Notes under the pieces: model-generated | The model's input: only the letters and a program-made list of their open reading frames with translations | Databases searched by the model: none | What the model was told of the DNA's origin: nothing | Shown: positions 55,223-64,000 of the stretch, one piece after another | Layout: each line of letters starts with the position of its first letter | Position numbering within the stretch: the first letter of the stretch is position 1 | Made by a program: the position numbers and the translations under genes | From: Rhizobiaceae bacterium | GTDB taxonomy: Bacteria; Pseudomonadota; Alphaproteobacteria; Rhizobiales; Rhizobiaceae | NCBI GenBank assembly: GCA_028279875.1 | Contig: JANQMU010000054.1 | Span: forward strand, 20,321 to 84,320 | DNA length: 64,000 bases | Reading direction: 5' to 3'

Positions 55223-55753
55223 ATGCGTATAGACGCGATTTCTATCGGCAACACGCCGCCGGACGATGTCAACGTTATCATCGAAGTGCCGGTCGGCGGA
55301 CAGCCGATCAAATATGAGATGGACAAGGAGGCCGGCACGCTGGTCGTCGACCGTTTCCTCTACACGCCGATGACCTATCCGGGCAATTACGGCTTCGTGC
55401 CGCACACCCTGTCCGATGATGGCGATCCGATCGACGTGCTGGTCTGCAACACCCGCCCGCTGGTGCCCGGCTGCGTGATCAATGTGCGCCCGGTCGGCGT
55501 GCTGATCATGGAAGACAATGCCGGCCAGGACGAGAAGATCATCGCCGTGCCGTCGAGCCATCTGACCAAACGCTACGAGAAAGTGTCCGAGGTCCATGAC
55601 CTGCCGGATATCACCCTGCAGCAGATCGCCCATTTTTTCGAGCACTACAAGGATCTGGAGCCCGGCAAGTGGGTCAAAATAGGCGACTGGCAGGGCTCCG
55701 CCGCCGCCAGGCGCATGATCACCGAATCAATCGACCGCGCCAGAACGGCATAG
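55223..55753 (+). CDS. ppa: Inorganic pyrophosphatase (family I)
   Basis: 176-residue cytoplasmic Mg2+-dependent pyrophosphatase. The signature DGDPIDVLV (residues about 65-73) is intact, with [18 protein letters not shown] and [12 protein letters not shown] at 55223 is chosen because it gives the family start; a frame runs upstream to 55076. The 3' end overlaps the convergent hydrolase gene by 27 bp. Confidence 0.96.
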   Translation: MRIDAISIGNTPPDDVNVIIEVPVGGQPIKYEMDKEAGTLVVDRFLYTPMTYPGNYGFVPHTLSDDGDPIDVLVCNTRPLVPGCVINVRPVGVLIMEDNAGQDEKIIAVPSSHLTKRYEKVSEVHDLPDITLQQIAHFFEHYKDLEPGKWVKIGDWQGSAAARRMITESIDRARTA

Positions 55754-56683
55754 CCCGGCGAAATAGGCGCCGGTCTCGACAATGGTCCGCTGCCCCGCCT
55801 CAACACCCATCGAACGCTGCAGGAAGATATGCGACACGGAGGGAACGCAGCGGGTGGTCACGTCCTTTCCGATTTTTTTCAGATGGGCAGCAAGCCGCAT
55901 GGAATCGTCGCGCAGCATGTCGTGTTCCGCGGCGATGACCAGAAACCGATCGCATAGGGCGGGAGACCCGTTGACGGGAAAGACAATCGGGTCGCGCCGC
56001 GCGATGGCCCCCGGCGCGTAGTCTTCGATGATCCCGTTCAAACGCGTTGCGGAACTGTCGAAATAACCGTCATAAAGCAAATGGCTGTGTGACGACAAAT
56101 CGTAGTCGAAGACGCCGCAGGCCAGGCAGGCGCCGCTGAAATAGCCGGCACCGAGCGTGTCTTCGTGGACCAGCATCGACGACAGGATCAGGTTGGCGCC
56201 GGCTGAATATCCGCCGATGAATCTGTGTCGGCGCTCAGGGAATATCCGTTCCGCGATATGGCGGCAGGCATGCACAAGCTCGCCGATCTGTGCCGGGTAG
56301 CGGGCCTTCGGCACCCTGGTATAGCCGATGCCGGTCACCGGACAGGCCGACGCATTGGCCAGCACCCGCATCAGCCGGTCGTAGATATCCAGGCTGCCTT
56401 CGTTCCAGCCGCCGCCATGGACCCAGATGACATATCCGTCGCCCGTGTCGTCGCCCGGCTGATAGGTCCGAAGCTCAACGGGTCTTCCCGCAACGCGGAT
56501 GGTCTCCGACCGCACCGGCTCAACGGGCGGACGATCCGTGTTCCATGACAGGCTTAGTGCTTCGCTGATCGCCAGTTTTTCAGCTTCGGACGCCACCTCG
56601 TAATTGCGCTCGGCAAGAAAGGCCGCATCCCGTTCAAGCGCCGCCCGCATATCCGGGTCCAGCGGAAAATCGCCGAATTCCAT
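55727..56683 (-). CDS. Alpha/beta hydrolase (HSL-type esterase)
   Basis: 318-residue serine hydrolase. The oxyanion motif HGGGW is followed by the nucleophile elbow GYSAG, an Asp in [11 protein letters not shown] and a His in PSVSHIFLQ, completing a catalytic triad. No signal peptide. ATG at 56683 overlaps the permease stop (TAATG-like, 1 bp), so it is the last gene of the importer operon. It likely hydrolyses an ester or amide in the imported compound. Confidence 0.88.
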   Translation of the reverse strand: MEFGDFPLDPDMRAALERDAAFLAERNYEVASEAEKLAISEALSLSWNTDRPPVEPVRSETIRVAGRPVELRTYQPGDDTGDGYVIWVHGGGWNEGSLDIYDRLMRVLANASACPVTGIGYTRVPKARYPAQIGELVHACRHIAERIFPERRHRFIGGYSAGANLILSSMLVHEDTLGAGYFSGACLACGVFDYDLSSHSHLLYDGYFDSSATRLNGIIEDYAPGAIARRDPIVFPVNGSPALCDRFLVIAAEHDMLRDDSMRLAAHLKKIGKDVTTRCVPSVSHIFLQRSMGVEAGQRTIVETGAYFAGLCRSGAVD

Positions 56684-57534
56684 TATCGGGACGACCTTCT
56701 TCGGGTGCCGACAATCGCATCGACGATCAAAATGACCGCGATATTGAAGAGAATGATCATCGACGAGACTGCGAAAACCGTCGGGCTGAACGAGGTATTG
56801 CTCTGCTGAAAAAGCCAGATGGACAGCGGGAAAACATCCACGGTGTAGAGGAAATAGCTCAGGGTGAATTCGTTGAACGACAGGACGAACACCAGCAGGA
56901 TACCGGAGGAAATGCCGCCGCGAATCAGCGGAAGCACGATTTCGGCAAACGCCCTGAAACCGGAGGCGCCCAGTGTTTTCGCCGCTTCCTGCAGGGCGGG
57001 GTCGACGCCCTGAATGGCGGTCACGCAATTGCGCATCATGAACGGCAGGGCAATGATCGAATGGGCAATCACGATCTGGAACAGGCCCAGATCGACCCCC
57101 GTCTTGCTGATGATGACCAGCAGGGACACACCCAGCACCACCGTCGGGAAAATGATCGGCACGCTCAACAGCATCTCTTCGACCAGCCGCTGCCCGGCGA
57201 ACCGGAAGCGGACCAGCGCATAGGACGCCGGAACGCCGGCCAGCAGACAGGTCAGGGAGGTCAGGGCCGCGATCTTGACGCTGGTCAAAACGGAACTGCC
57301 AAGGCGGCTGTAATCGCCATCCGGATCGGTCAGCATGGTCCAGACCTCGCCATACCATTTCAGACTCCAGCCCGGCGGCGGAAACTGCAGCGTCGTCACC
57401 GGCGTGAAGGACATCACCAGCACCATGGCGATCGGTAGCAGCAGCAGCACAAGGAGAACCAGTGTCAGTCCGGCGACCAGCTTTGCCTCGCCGCCGGAGC
57501 GGCCGATCGTCGTATCGCTATCCAAGACCGGCAT
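56683..57534 (-). CDS. ABC transporter permease (PotC family)
   Basis: About 283-293 residues, six membrane helices, PotC/YdcV-type permease. The EAA loop is LQEAAKTLGASGFRAFAEIVLPLI. ATG at 57534 is favoured (frame to 57564). It overlaps the PotB-like gene by about 17 bp. All components of a PotABCD-type importer are next to each other. Confidence 0.93.
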   Translation of the reverse strand: MPVLDSDTTIGRSGGEAKLVAGLTLVLLVLLLLPIAMVLVMSFTPVTTLQFPPPGWSLKWYGEVWTMLTDPDGDYSRLGSSVLTSVKIAALTSLTCLLAGVPASYALVRFRFAGQRLVEEMLLSVPIIFPTVVLGVSLLVIISKTGVDLGLFQIVIAHSIIALPFMMRNCVTAIQGVDPALQEAAKTLGASGFRAFAEIVLPLIRGGISSGILLVFVLSFNEFTLSYFLYTVDVFPLSIWLFQQSNTSFSPTVFAVSSMIILFNIAVILIVDAIVGTRRRSSR

Positions 57535-58429
57535 CCTTCCGCGCAACCCGCCGGCCGACAACATTCTGGACGGCCTGCACCGCCAGTGCGAACACGATCA
57601 GAACGACGGACAGGGCCGATCCGAGCGGCCAGTTCAGCAGGGTGCCCATCTGGTCACGGATCACGATAGCCAGCGTCGTGACCTTCAGGCCGCCGAGGAG
57701 GATGGGAACGACGAAGGCGCCCGTATTGAAGCCGAAGACCAGCACCATGCCGGCCGCGATCCCGGGCCAGCTCAAAGGCAGGATGATATTCGAATAGACT
57801 CGTGCACGCGAGGCACCCAGAACGCCCGCCGCTTCTTCCAGTTGCGGCGGAATGGCGCTCAGGGACGCGACCATGGGCAGGACGGCCAGCGGAACCGCCG
57901 TCTGCACGAGGCCGAGCAACACGCCGGTTCGATTGAACAGCAGAGTCACTGAAACGTCCGGTCCCAGGGCAGATCGGACAATCTGATTGACCAGCCCGTC
58001 GGGGCCTAGGATCGCCACCCAGCCGAAACTCTGCACCAGCAGGCTGACGAGCATCGGCAGCATGATGCAGATGAGAACCAGCCGCCGCAGGGCTTCGGAG
58101 CGCGTGCGTGTCATGAACAGCGCGATGGGGAAGGCGATCAACGCCGTTATCGCGGCGCTCAGCAATGCCAGCCAAAGCGTTTCGACAAGCACGCCGATGA
58201 AAAACGGATCGCTCAGCTCCCCATAGCTTTCGATGGACCAAGTGCTCCATTCCGCATTCTTGCGCCCGACGCTCATCTTGATCACGGAGATACTGCAGAC
58301 GGTCAGGATTCCGATCAGCAGCGAAGCCGGAAACATCAGCAGCAAAACGGTTCGCGTCGGCGAAAACGGTTTTGCCCGTCCGCCGGCCGGCCCGGCAATC
58401 AGGGCCGGGCTTTGTTCAACGGCGCTCAC
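57518..58429 (-). CDS. ABC transporter permease (PotB family)
   Basis: 303-residue permease with six membrane helices. The EAA loop is LEEAAGVLGASRARVYSNIILPLS. GTG at 58429 overlaps the ATPase stop (GTGA), which decides the start, although a frame runs to 58603 inside the ATPase gene. Coupled to both neighbours. Confidence 0.92.
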   Translation of the reverse strand: MSAVEQSPALIAGPAGGRAKPFSPTRTVLLLMFPASLLIGILTVCSISVIKMSVGRKNAEWSTWSIESYGELSDPFFIGVLVETLWLALLSAAITALIAFPIALFMTRTRSEALRRLVLICIMLPMLVSLLVQSFGWVAILGPDGLVNQIVRSALGPDVSVTLLFNRTGVLLGLVQTAVPLAVLPMVASLSAIPPQLEEAAGVLGASRARVYSNIILPLSWPGIAAGMVLVFGFNTGAFVVPILLGGLKVTTLAIVIRDQMGTLLNWPLGSALSVVLIVFALAVQAVQNVVGRRVARKDAGLG

Positions 58430-59529
58430 GGCCGCAGCACCCGCACGCGCCCATCGACCGCGCCGATCCAGACCCGGGATCCTATGCCGTCCTTCAGAGG
58501 CGAATCGTCGGTCGACGTCGCCAGGATGTCCTGACCGTCGCTGAGTCTCACGCGCGACCGGTAAAAGCCCGAATTGAACTGGATTTCGACGATTTCGCCG
58601 CAAAGGCCCGCGGTCGCGGATTGTTGCTGCGACAGCGCAACATGCTCTGGCCTGACAAAGACGGTGCCGCTGTCCCGCCGGCTGCCGTCGCCATCGGCAA
58701 TGGCGAGTGCGCCGTCGGCGATACGCGCCATGCGGCTCCCGTTTTCGCCGTCTTCGATCGCCGTGGATTCGATGAAATTGATATCGCCCAGGAACTCCGC
58801 CACGAACCGGTTCGCCGGTCTTTCATAGATCTCCACCGGCGAACCGCTTTGAATGAGCTTCCCCGATTCCATGATGACGATTCGGTCGGACATGGCCGAG
58901 GCCGTCTCCTGATCGTGGGTGACATAGACCGCCGCGACATCGAGCTGCTTCTGGATCTTCCGCAGTTCGACGGCCATATAGTCCCGCAAGCGCCGGTCCA
59001 GCGCCGCCATTGGTTCATCGAACAGCACCAGCGACGGTTCCGTGGCCAATGTCCGGGCGAGGGCGACGCGCTGCAGCTGGCCGCCACTCAACTGGCTCGG
59101 CATGCGCGCCGCATAGTCCCGGTGCGGCAGCCGGACAAGATCGAGGGTCTCCTCGACCTTGCGGTCGATTGTCTCCTTTGCCATGCGTTTCATGCGCAGG
59201 CCGAAGGCAACGTTCCTGTGCACCGACATATGCGGGAAGATTGCCAGCGACTGGAAGACCAGCCCGATATTGCGCCGATGCGGCGGCTGCCCGACGACGC
59301 TTCGGCCGTGAACCCGGATATCGCCTTCCGTCGGTTCGTCGAGGCCGGCGATCAGCCGCATTGTCGTCGTCTTGCCGCAGCCGGACGGCCCAAGGATCGA
59401 GACGATTTCGCCGCGATGGACATCGAGGCTGAAATCATCGACAGCGATGATCCGGCCATCCCCGAAAACCCGCGAAACATGGTTCAACTGAAGAACCGGT
59501 GTGTCCTGAACCGCAAAATCCGTCGCCAT
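58426..59529 (-). CDS. ABC transporter ATP-binding protein (PotA family)
   Basis: 367-residue ATPase with Walker A GPSGCGKTT, Q-loop QSLAIFPHM, signature LSGGQLQRVALART, Walker B LVLFDEPMAALDRRLR, H-loop VTHDQETASAMSDR, and a C-terminal TOBE domain. All catalytic residues are intact. ATG at 59529 is used (frame runs to 59574). A hairpin lies between it and the binding-protein gene. Confidence 0.94.
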   Translation of the reverse strand: MATDFAVQDTPVLQLNHVSRVFGDGRIIAVDDFSLDVHRGEIVSILGPSGCGKTTTMRLIAGLDEPTEGDIRVHGRSVVGQPPHRRNIGLVFQSLAIFPHMSVHRNVAFGLRMKRMAKETIDRKVEETLDLVRLPHRDYAARMPSQLSGGQLQRVALARTLATEPSLVLFDEPMAALDRRLRDYMAVELRKIQKQLDVAAVYVTHDQETASAMSDRIVIMESGKLIQSGSPVEIYERPANRFVAEFLGDINFIESTAIEDGENGSRMARIADGALAIADGDGSRRDSGTVFVRPEHVALSQQQSATAGLCGEIVEIQFNSGFYRSRVRLSDGQDILATSTDDSPLKDGIGSRVWIGAVDGRVRVLRP

Positions 59530-59561
59530 ATGACCCGCCAACGCCGTTTGGAGTGTGATCC

Positions 59562-59584
59562 GGGCCGGAGGCATGCCCCGGCCC
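59562..59584 (-). terminator. Stem-loop between binding-protein and ATPase genes
   Basis: GGGCCGG (59562-59568) and CCGGCCC (59578-59584) give a 7-bp GC-only stem around a 9-nt loop, in the 63 bp between the two genes. No T-run follows, so it more likely protects or attenuates the message than ends it. Confidence 0.5.
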
Positions 59585-59592
59585 GCATCCTT

Positions 59593-60708
59593 CTAGCCGC
59601 CAATGGCGGATTTATAGCGGGTGATCCAGTCGTCGCGAACACGGGCGAGTTCCGCACCGTCCATGACATTCGTCCGGTTCTTGATGACATCCGGCGACGG
59701 GATGTTGGGATTGTTCTTTGCCGCATTGGAAAGAACCGTGTCACCATTGATGGGGCCGTACCAGACCTCTTCGGCCATGGCGCCCTGGACCGCCGGATCG
59801 AGCGCGAAGTCATAGAGCGCATGCACCACCTCGACATCGCCCGGATGGCCTTTCGGAGAGACCATATATTGCAAGTCGACGAAGAAGCCCTCGTCCAGAT
59901 CGTAGGTCCCGCTGAGATTGTAGGCCGGATCATTGATGAACTTCGTCAGCACCAGGGGCGAATAGGGCCCTCCGGCATTGAGGGAGCCCGAACGGAACAG
60001 ATCGGCGAGCTGGTTCGGATTGGTCGAAATGGTGAGAACCCGGTCCTTCAATTCGGCGAGCAGTTTGAAGCCCGGTTCCGGATCGACGAAAGCGTCGCCG
60101 CCGGCCAGCTTGGTAGCGACGATCACCAGCTCCATGGCCGCAAGGTTGGTCGAGGACGGCACGAAAATCTTGCCCTTGTTCGCATCGTCCCAGAGCACGC
60201 CATAGGTTTTCGGCGGTGTCGGATAGGTCTTGGTGTTGTACAGGAGCCCGTCGCTCCACAGGAAGTAGCCGACGCCGTAGCCGTCCGCCCCTGTCTTGTA
60301 TTTGTCGTCGACGGCCGCCATGTTCGGGATTTTTGAAGGGTCCGGCTTGGCCAGCAAGCCGGCTTCGACCAGCGCATTGGCGCCAAATCCTGACAGGATG
60401 ACCACATCATATTGTGGCCGTGCGGCCGACGCCTTGATCTTTGCGATCATGTCCGACGTCGTGCCGGTGAGATCGGCGATGATCTTCGCGCCCGTCCGCT
60501 CCTCGAACGGTTTGAGGATGTTCTTGACCGCCGCCTTGCCGGTGGCATCGGACCAGGTCAGGACCCGCAGTTCCTTGCCGGAAAAGGGACCGTCGGCGGC
60601 TTCGGCTGGCCCGACCCGCGGCAGGGAGATTGCAGCAGCGCCGAGCGCCGCGGTTTTGAGAAATGTGCGGCGGTCGACCGGCCGGTACTGATGTGGTTTG
60701 TGTGTCAT
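59593..60708 (-). CDS. Extracellular substrate-binding protein (PotD family) with Tat signal
   Basis: 371-residue periplasmic binding protein. The twin-arginine signal DRRTFLKTAALGAAA is followed by a cleavage site near AEA, so it is exported folded. The mature part has the SBP family 13/8 pattern with WSDATGKAAVKNILKPFEERTG, ISTNPNQLADLF, and DLQYMVSPKGHPG. ATG at 60708 is chosen over an upstream frame to 60831. Ligand unknown: polyamine or other amine or polar organic compound are possible. Confidence 0.92.
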   Translation of the reverse strand: MTHKPHQYRPVDRRTFLKTAALGAAAISLPRVGPAEAADGPFSGKELRVLTWSDATGKAAVKNILKPFEERTGAKIIADLTGTTSDMIAKIKASAARPQYDVVILSGFGANALVEAGLLAKPDPSKIPNMAAVDDKYKTGADGYGVGYFLWSDGLLYNTKTYPTPPKTYGVLWDDANKGKIFVPSSTNLAAMELVIVATKLAGGDAFVDPEPGFKLLAELKDRVLTISTNPNQLADLFRSGSLNAGGPYSPLVLTKFINDPAYNLSGTYDLDEGFFVDLQYMVSPKGHPGDVEVVHALYDFALDPAVQGAMAEEVWYGPINGDTVLSNAAKNNPNIPSPDVIKNRTNVMDGAELARVRDDWITRYKSAIGG

Positions 60709-60776
60709 GTGCTTCCCTTTCGTTTTCGTTTGCATTCGCAGGAGCGGGAGACATCCCTTGGATGCCCCGGCCCATT

Positions 60777-61913
60777 TCACCGGATGATCAGCTCTCTTTC
60801 GTTCGAGGGCGTCAGCCTCTCCACACCACACCGGGTGACGGCGACGGTCTCGCTAATGCCGAATCCGCCGGCGAGAGCGAGCATGTGAAAGACCATTCCC
60901 TCCTTGAGTTCCCAGTCATGCTGTTCGTTGAAATCGAGCGCCTCCCATTCCGCGGTCCGTGGCGGAAATCCGATGCCGGTGGAGTAGCCGGTCCGGTTGA
61001 AGTAATCCGGGCGGATTTTCCGGATGGCGCCGCGGACGCAGGAGTCGATTTCCAGACTTGATGCGCCCGGTTTCATCCTCGATAGGCCGGCATCCTGTGC
61101 CGCCATGACCACCTCGACGGCGCGCTTCATGGCATCGTCGGGCTCGCCGATACTGACCGTGCGCATCTGGGTGGCATGATAGCGCTCCAGGCATCCGTAG
61201 AGCTCGAGCAGAACCAGTTCGCCGCGCCGGATGACTTTGGGGCTCCAGTTCGCGTGGCAGACATCGTAGCGATAACCGGACATGATATGGTGGGGAAGGC
61301 CGGTATATTCGCAGCCGGCCTGAATTCCCGCCCGATGAACGGCCGCCGCGACGCTCGCCTCCGTGACGCCGTGGCACAGGCCGTCGATGGCGGCGCGCAT
61401 TTCCACTTCGGCAACCGCACCCGCCTGTTTGAGATAGCGGATTTCGGTTTCGGATTTGACGACCCGGATATGATCGACCAGCAGCGTGGCGTCGACAATC
61501 CGGGCATTGGGCAGTCCCGCCGACAGGCTCTCGGCCATGTTCGCCGTCAGGAACCAGCACCCCTTTTCAAGGCCGATGGTCCGTTTCGGGCCGTCGAGAT
61601 CGTTCAGGACCGCGAGCGAACGCGCCGACAGGTCGTCGCCTTCCTTCCAGGTGTCCGGTTCCTCAAGCCAGGAATACTCGTCCACATTGCCCCGCTCCAG
61701 ATAGCGAAGCAACAGCCGCGGCGTGCCGGCCTGTGCCACGAACAGGACCTGATAGGCAAAATATCCGGACGTCTGGTGGCCGGTCAGATAGCAGATATTT
61801 TCCGGGCTGTGCACGACGAGAAGGTCGATATCGCGCATCGCCATCGCCGCTTGCACCTGGCTGACGCGAAACTGGTATTCCAGCGTTGAAAATGCCTGAT
61901 TGCGTCCCGCCAT
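60777..61913 (-). CDS. M24 (creatinase/aminopeptidase P) fold hydrolase with lost metal ligands
   Basis: 378-residue pita-bread-fold protein. The N-terminal creatinase domain opens YQFRVSQVQAAMAMRDIDLLVV. In the C-terminal domain the M24 ligands are largely changed: the first Asp is Glu (VLLELYG), the second Asp is Thr (YHATQMRT), the His is Thr (GYSTGIGF), and the first Glu is Leu (VFHMLALAG); only the last Glu in GISETVAV remains. That pattern is close to metal-free creatinase-type members or to a divergent group such as ectoine hydrolase. It is the first gene of the importer operon. Start could also be ATG 61946. Confidence 0.82.
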   Translation of the reverse strand: MAGRNQAFSTLEYQFRVSQVQAAMAMRDIDLLVVHSPENICYLTGHQTSGYFAYQVLFVAQAGTPRLLLRYLERGNVDEYSWLEEPDTWKEGDDLSARSLAVLNDLDGPKRTIGLEKGCWFLTANMAESLSAGLPNARIVDATLLVDHIRVVKSETEIRYLKQAGAVAEVEMRAAIDGLCHGVTEASVAAAVHRAGIQAGCEYTGLPHHIMSGYRYDVCHANWSPKVIRRGELVLLELYGCLERYHATQMRTVSIGEPDDAMKRAVEVVMAAQDAGLSRMKPGASSLEIDSCVRGAIRKIRPDYFNRTGYSTGIGFPPRTAEWEALDFNEQHDWELKEGMVFHMLALAGGFGISETVAVTRCGVERLTPSNERELIIR

Positions 61914-62316
61914 CCGACCGTTTGCACACCCTTCCCGTGCCGCCAAGCTGCATACAGCCTGCGGTTAACCAGCGCCTTAACGCCGCATTGCCTTTTCGGT
62001 AAGACCGGGATTTGCTGATCCACAATCCAACGCTGATAGATCATGCTGTATATAGCTAAATGATTTTCCGGTCAACAGCCAAACGCTCGGATTTAAAATG
62101 TGACGGAAAAACTGTTTAATATCTTGCAATTATGCGCTCAAAGTTCCATGATCTTCATCAGTGGAGGATCATATCTGCTATAAGGTATATATAGCTCTCA
62201 CGCTGCCGCCGCAGCCGGTACGGGACACCAACCCTTTTTGCATGACGGCGGGGACACCGTGTGGCTATATATTTCTGCGGGATTACTGGGAGCAGGAAAG
62301 GGAGTGACCGGGCGTT
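61914..62316. promoter_or_regulatory. Divergent control region with TATATAGC repeats
   Basis: 403 bp with no supported gene. GTATATAGCT occurs at 62048-62057, GTATATATAGCT at 62185-62196, and the inverted GGCTATATAT at 62263-62272. AT-rich compared with its neighbours. Since it lies between the M24/PotABCD operon and the divergent GntR regulator, these may be regulator sites, but the pattern could also be promoter-like low-complexity sequence. Confidence 0.4.
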
Positions 62317-63063
62317 ATGGCCAGTGCGGACACAGACATCAATCGCCGGGCGGCGAAGGTAAGGCGCGACCGGTCGGGGGGCCATCGCCTTTCAACCGAG
62401 ATTTACGAGGAAATCCGAAACCGGATCTGCCGGCTGATCTATCCGCCGGAGCATCTGATCCGCGAGGCCGACCTTGCCCGGGAGTTCGAGATCAGCCGGA
62501 CCCCGGTTCGCCAGGTGATCCAGCGTCTGGAAATCGAGGGCTATGTCGAGACACGAAACGGCGTCGGAACGATCGTCACCAATATCGACATTCCGGCGTT
62601 CCGCGACGTCTACGAAATGCGCCTGAAATTCGCCGAACTGGTCGGCGTGATGTCGCCGCGCGCGATCACGGACGACCATATCGCGAAGATGGAGGAGCTT
62701 CTCGATCGAACCCGGGCGCTTCCGGCGGAAATCGACCGGCAGGCGTTCTGGGAGATCAATTGCGACCGGCATGCCGTCATTCTGGCCCTGATCGGCAACA
62801 CCGCGCTGCACGAGCTTTACGATTCCTATTACTTCCGGACCTCCCGGGTCTGGTATTTCGTGATCGACCGTATTTGGGAGGGTCAGGTCGAGGCGCTCTG
62901 TGCCGAGTTGGAGGAACTGATCCGCGCCCTGAAGTCAGGCGACTGCCAGGCGGTTGCCAATGTCGAGCGCAACCATCTGAGCTACTATCTCGTCATGTTC
63001 GACCGGACATTGGACGCCGGCAATGCCGGCGGCCCCATCTCCGCGCCCCGGAACAACCGTTAG
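62317..63063 (+). CDS. GntR family transcriptional regulator (FCD domain)
   Basis: 248-residue regulator. The winged HTH is HRLSTEIYEEIRNRI to IREADLAREFEISRTPVRQVIQRLEIEGYVETRNGVGT, and the helical FCD effector domain follows from about residue 95 (DVYEMRLKFAELVGV; His in CDRHAVILALIGN and NVERNHLSYYL can bind a metal). It is divergent from the PotABCD operon, so it probably controls it. The effector is likely a small organic acid, as for other FCD proteins. Confidence 0.92.
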   Translation: MASADTDINRRAAKVRRDRSGGHRLSTEIYEEIRNRICRLIYPPEHLIREADLAREFEISRTPVRQVIQRLEIEGYVETRNGVGTIVTNIDIPAFRDVYEMRLKFAELVGVMSPRAITDDHIAKMEELLDRTRALPAEIDRQAFWEINCDRHAVILALIGNTALHELYDSYYFRTSRVWYFVIDRIWEGQVEALCAELEELIRALKSGDCQAVANVERNHLSYYLVMFDRTLDAGNAGGPISAPRNNR

Positions 63064-63085
63064 GGCGCGCTACGCCCGGATTGGA

Positions 63086-63388
63086 TTACATGAAAATGGG
63101 GGCGATGCTGGTCCACATCAGCCGGCGCACGAAGAACACCAGCAGCAGCAGGATGATCGGCGAGATGTCCAGCCCGCCCAGATCGGGAAGAAACCGCCGG
63201 ATCGGCCGCAGCGCCGGTTCCGTGGCCTTGTAGAGGAATTCCCCGATCATGCCGACGAACCGATTGCTGGTATTGACCACGTTGAATGCGTAGAGCCATG
63301 AAAAAATGGCGCTGCCGATGATAATCCAGGTGTAGAGATTCAACGCCAGATCGATGGTCTGGAAAAGGGCAAGCATCGCGGACTCCAT
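63086..63388 (-). CDS. YggT family membrane protein
   Basis: 100-residue integral membrane protein with the YggT pattern: [21 protein letters not shown], then the conserved [24 protein letters not shown], then a C-terminal hydrophobic helix. ATG at 63388 is preferred over an upstream frame to 63466; Met5 (63376) is an alternative. YggT proteins are tied to osmotic shock or membrane protein assembly, but the role is not settled. Confidence 0.9.
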   Translation of the reverse strand: MESAMLALFQTIDLALNLYTWIIIGSAIFSWLYAFNVVNTSNRFVGMIGEFLYKATEPALRPIRRFLPDLGGLDISPIILLLLVFFVRRLMWTSIAPIFM

Positions 63389-63526
63389 TCTTCGATGTTC
63401 GACATGTAGCCATTGCGTCGCACCACGGCAAGATGGACCGCCATGGCCTATGCATTTTCCCGTCACACTTTATAAGGGCTGAATGCCTTACCGACATTTC
63501 TCCGGACACGACAGCGGCCGCGCCGC

Positions 63527-64000
63527 ATGACAGCCGATACCGACCGGTTTTCCGCCTTCCGGCACCGCGCCTATGCCCGCTACTGGTTCGCCCGGTTCCT
63601 GTCCGCCTGCGCGCTGCAGATCATCGCCGTCGCCGTCGGCTGGCAGATCTATGACCTCACCCGCAACCCGTTCGATCTCGGCATTATCGGGCTGGTGCAG
63701 TTCTTGCCGTCGCTGCTGCTGATCCTGGTGACCGGCGCTGCGGCCGACCGTTTCGGCCGGCGGATGATCATGGGGATCTGCGAGCTTGTCAGCCTGGCGG
63801 CAACGGGCGCGCTGATCATTCTGACCGTCAACGGCCTGACATCGCCCCTGCCCGTCTTCGCCGTGCTTCTGGTCTTCGGCATTGTCCGCGCTTTCTTTGC
63901 CCCGGCATCAACGTCACTGGCCCCCAACCTGGTGCCGAAGGAGGATCTCGCCAGCGCCATCGCCTGGAATTCGATTTCCTGGCAGACCGCCACGATCGGC
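63527..64000 (+). CDS. MFS transporter, MFS_3/EntS-like (C-terminus outside window)
   Basis: First 158 residues of a major facilitator. The first two helices (FLSACALQIIAVAVGWQIYDLT) are followed by the loop AADRFGRRMIMG, which is the MFS motif A variant G-x-x-x-D-R-x-G-R-R, then further helices up to the window edge. The pattern FRHRAYARYWFARFLS and ASAIAWNSISWQ is that of the EntS-like exporter group. The gene is cut by the right edge. Confidence 0.9.
   Translation, partial: MTADTDRFSAFRHRAYARYWFARFLSACALQIIAVAVGWQIYDLTRNPFDLGIIGLVQFLPSLLLILVTGAAADRFGRRMIMGICELVSLAATGALIILTVNGLTSPLPVFAVLLVFGIVRAFFAPASTSLAPNLVPKEDLASAIAWNSISWQTATIG

Noticed and set aside
58372..60336. 654-codon open frame on the plus strand
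   Set aside because: Antisense to the PotA ATPase and PotD-like gene, both with intact family motifs on the minus strand.

Overview
The window reads as one contiguous, gene-dense, GC-rich chromosomal segment of an alphaproteobacterium, most likely a member of the Hyphomicrobiales (Rhizobiales). The evidence is the cysG-DUF2849-cysI-DUF934 gene order, an assimilatory APS-type CysH, the WD40-CobW-Zur cluster, the wealth of binding-protein transporters, and the overlapping ATGA/GTGA/TGATG gene junctions. This is an inference from gene content, not from a search. No rRNA, tRNA, CRISPR array, prophage or full insertion sequence was seen.

Layout. 1-3.3 kb: a leucine/Glu/Phe/Val dehydrogenase cut by the window edge, a GNAT acetyltransferase, an MmcQ/YjbR protein, and a VOC-MAPEG pair divergent from an HxlR regulator with a duplicated candidate operator. 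3.5-10.1 kb: a catabolic operon with a MaoC hydratase, a sugar-type ABC importer whose two-domain ATPase is split into two genes, and an amidohydrolase, convergent with a second MaoC hydratase. 10.3-13.5 kb: cysH-cysD-cysN (sulfate to sulfite). 13.5-18.0 kb: a YdcH-like peptide, a CYTH-CHAD protein, and an ECF sigma factor with a VWA membrane protein. 18.2-25.6 kb: a LysR regulator, a TRAP transporter, and divergent genes for an FMN 2-hydroxyacid oxidase, a TPP enzyme and a transthyretin-like protein. 25.9-33.9 kb: a MalEFGK-type importer, a ROK repressor, a SIS-domain protein and a ROK kinase, tied together by two copies of one palindromic operator. 33.9-37.9 kb: cysG-DUF2849-cysI-DUF934 (siroheme and sulfite reduction). 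39.0-46.1 kb: a zinc-starvation island with WD40, CobW GTPase, Zur, DUF1636, a peptide/metallophore-type importer that has no ATPase gene, and folE, carrying two nearly identical Zur boxes. 46.2-46.4 kb: a 272-bp MITE-like element. 46.5-55.8 kb: core genes rlmN, argG, an M3 oligopeptidase, typA and ppa. 55.7-63.1 kb: a PotABCD-type importer operon with an M24-fold hydrolase that has lost most metal ligands, an alpha/beta hydrolase, and a divergent GntR regulator. 63.1-64 kb: YggT and a truncated MFS gene.

How the genes work together. Two halves of assimilatory sulfate reduction lie 20 kb apart in opposite orientations. CysDN makes APS, the Fe-S CysH reduces APS directly, CysI (with siroheme from CysG) makes sulfide. 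Four separate uptake-plus-catabolism modules each carry their own regulator or likely operator. In all four transporter operons where the binding-protein gene does not overlap the next gene, a strong stem-loop sits just after the binding-protein gene, suggesting a common way to set subunit stoichiometry.

The most interesting points are the Zur cluster with a missing ATPase and a Zur box in front of a zinc-dependent folE, the MITE that separates it from rlmN, the ROK operator pair, the split RbsA-like ATPase, the TRAP/2-hydroxyacid module with a transthyretin-like protein lacking the YRGS tail, and the M24 protein with replaced ligands. No clearly new defence or mobile system was found.
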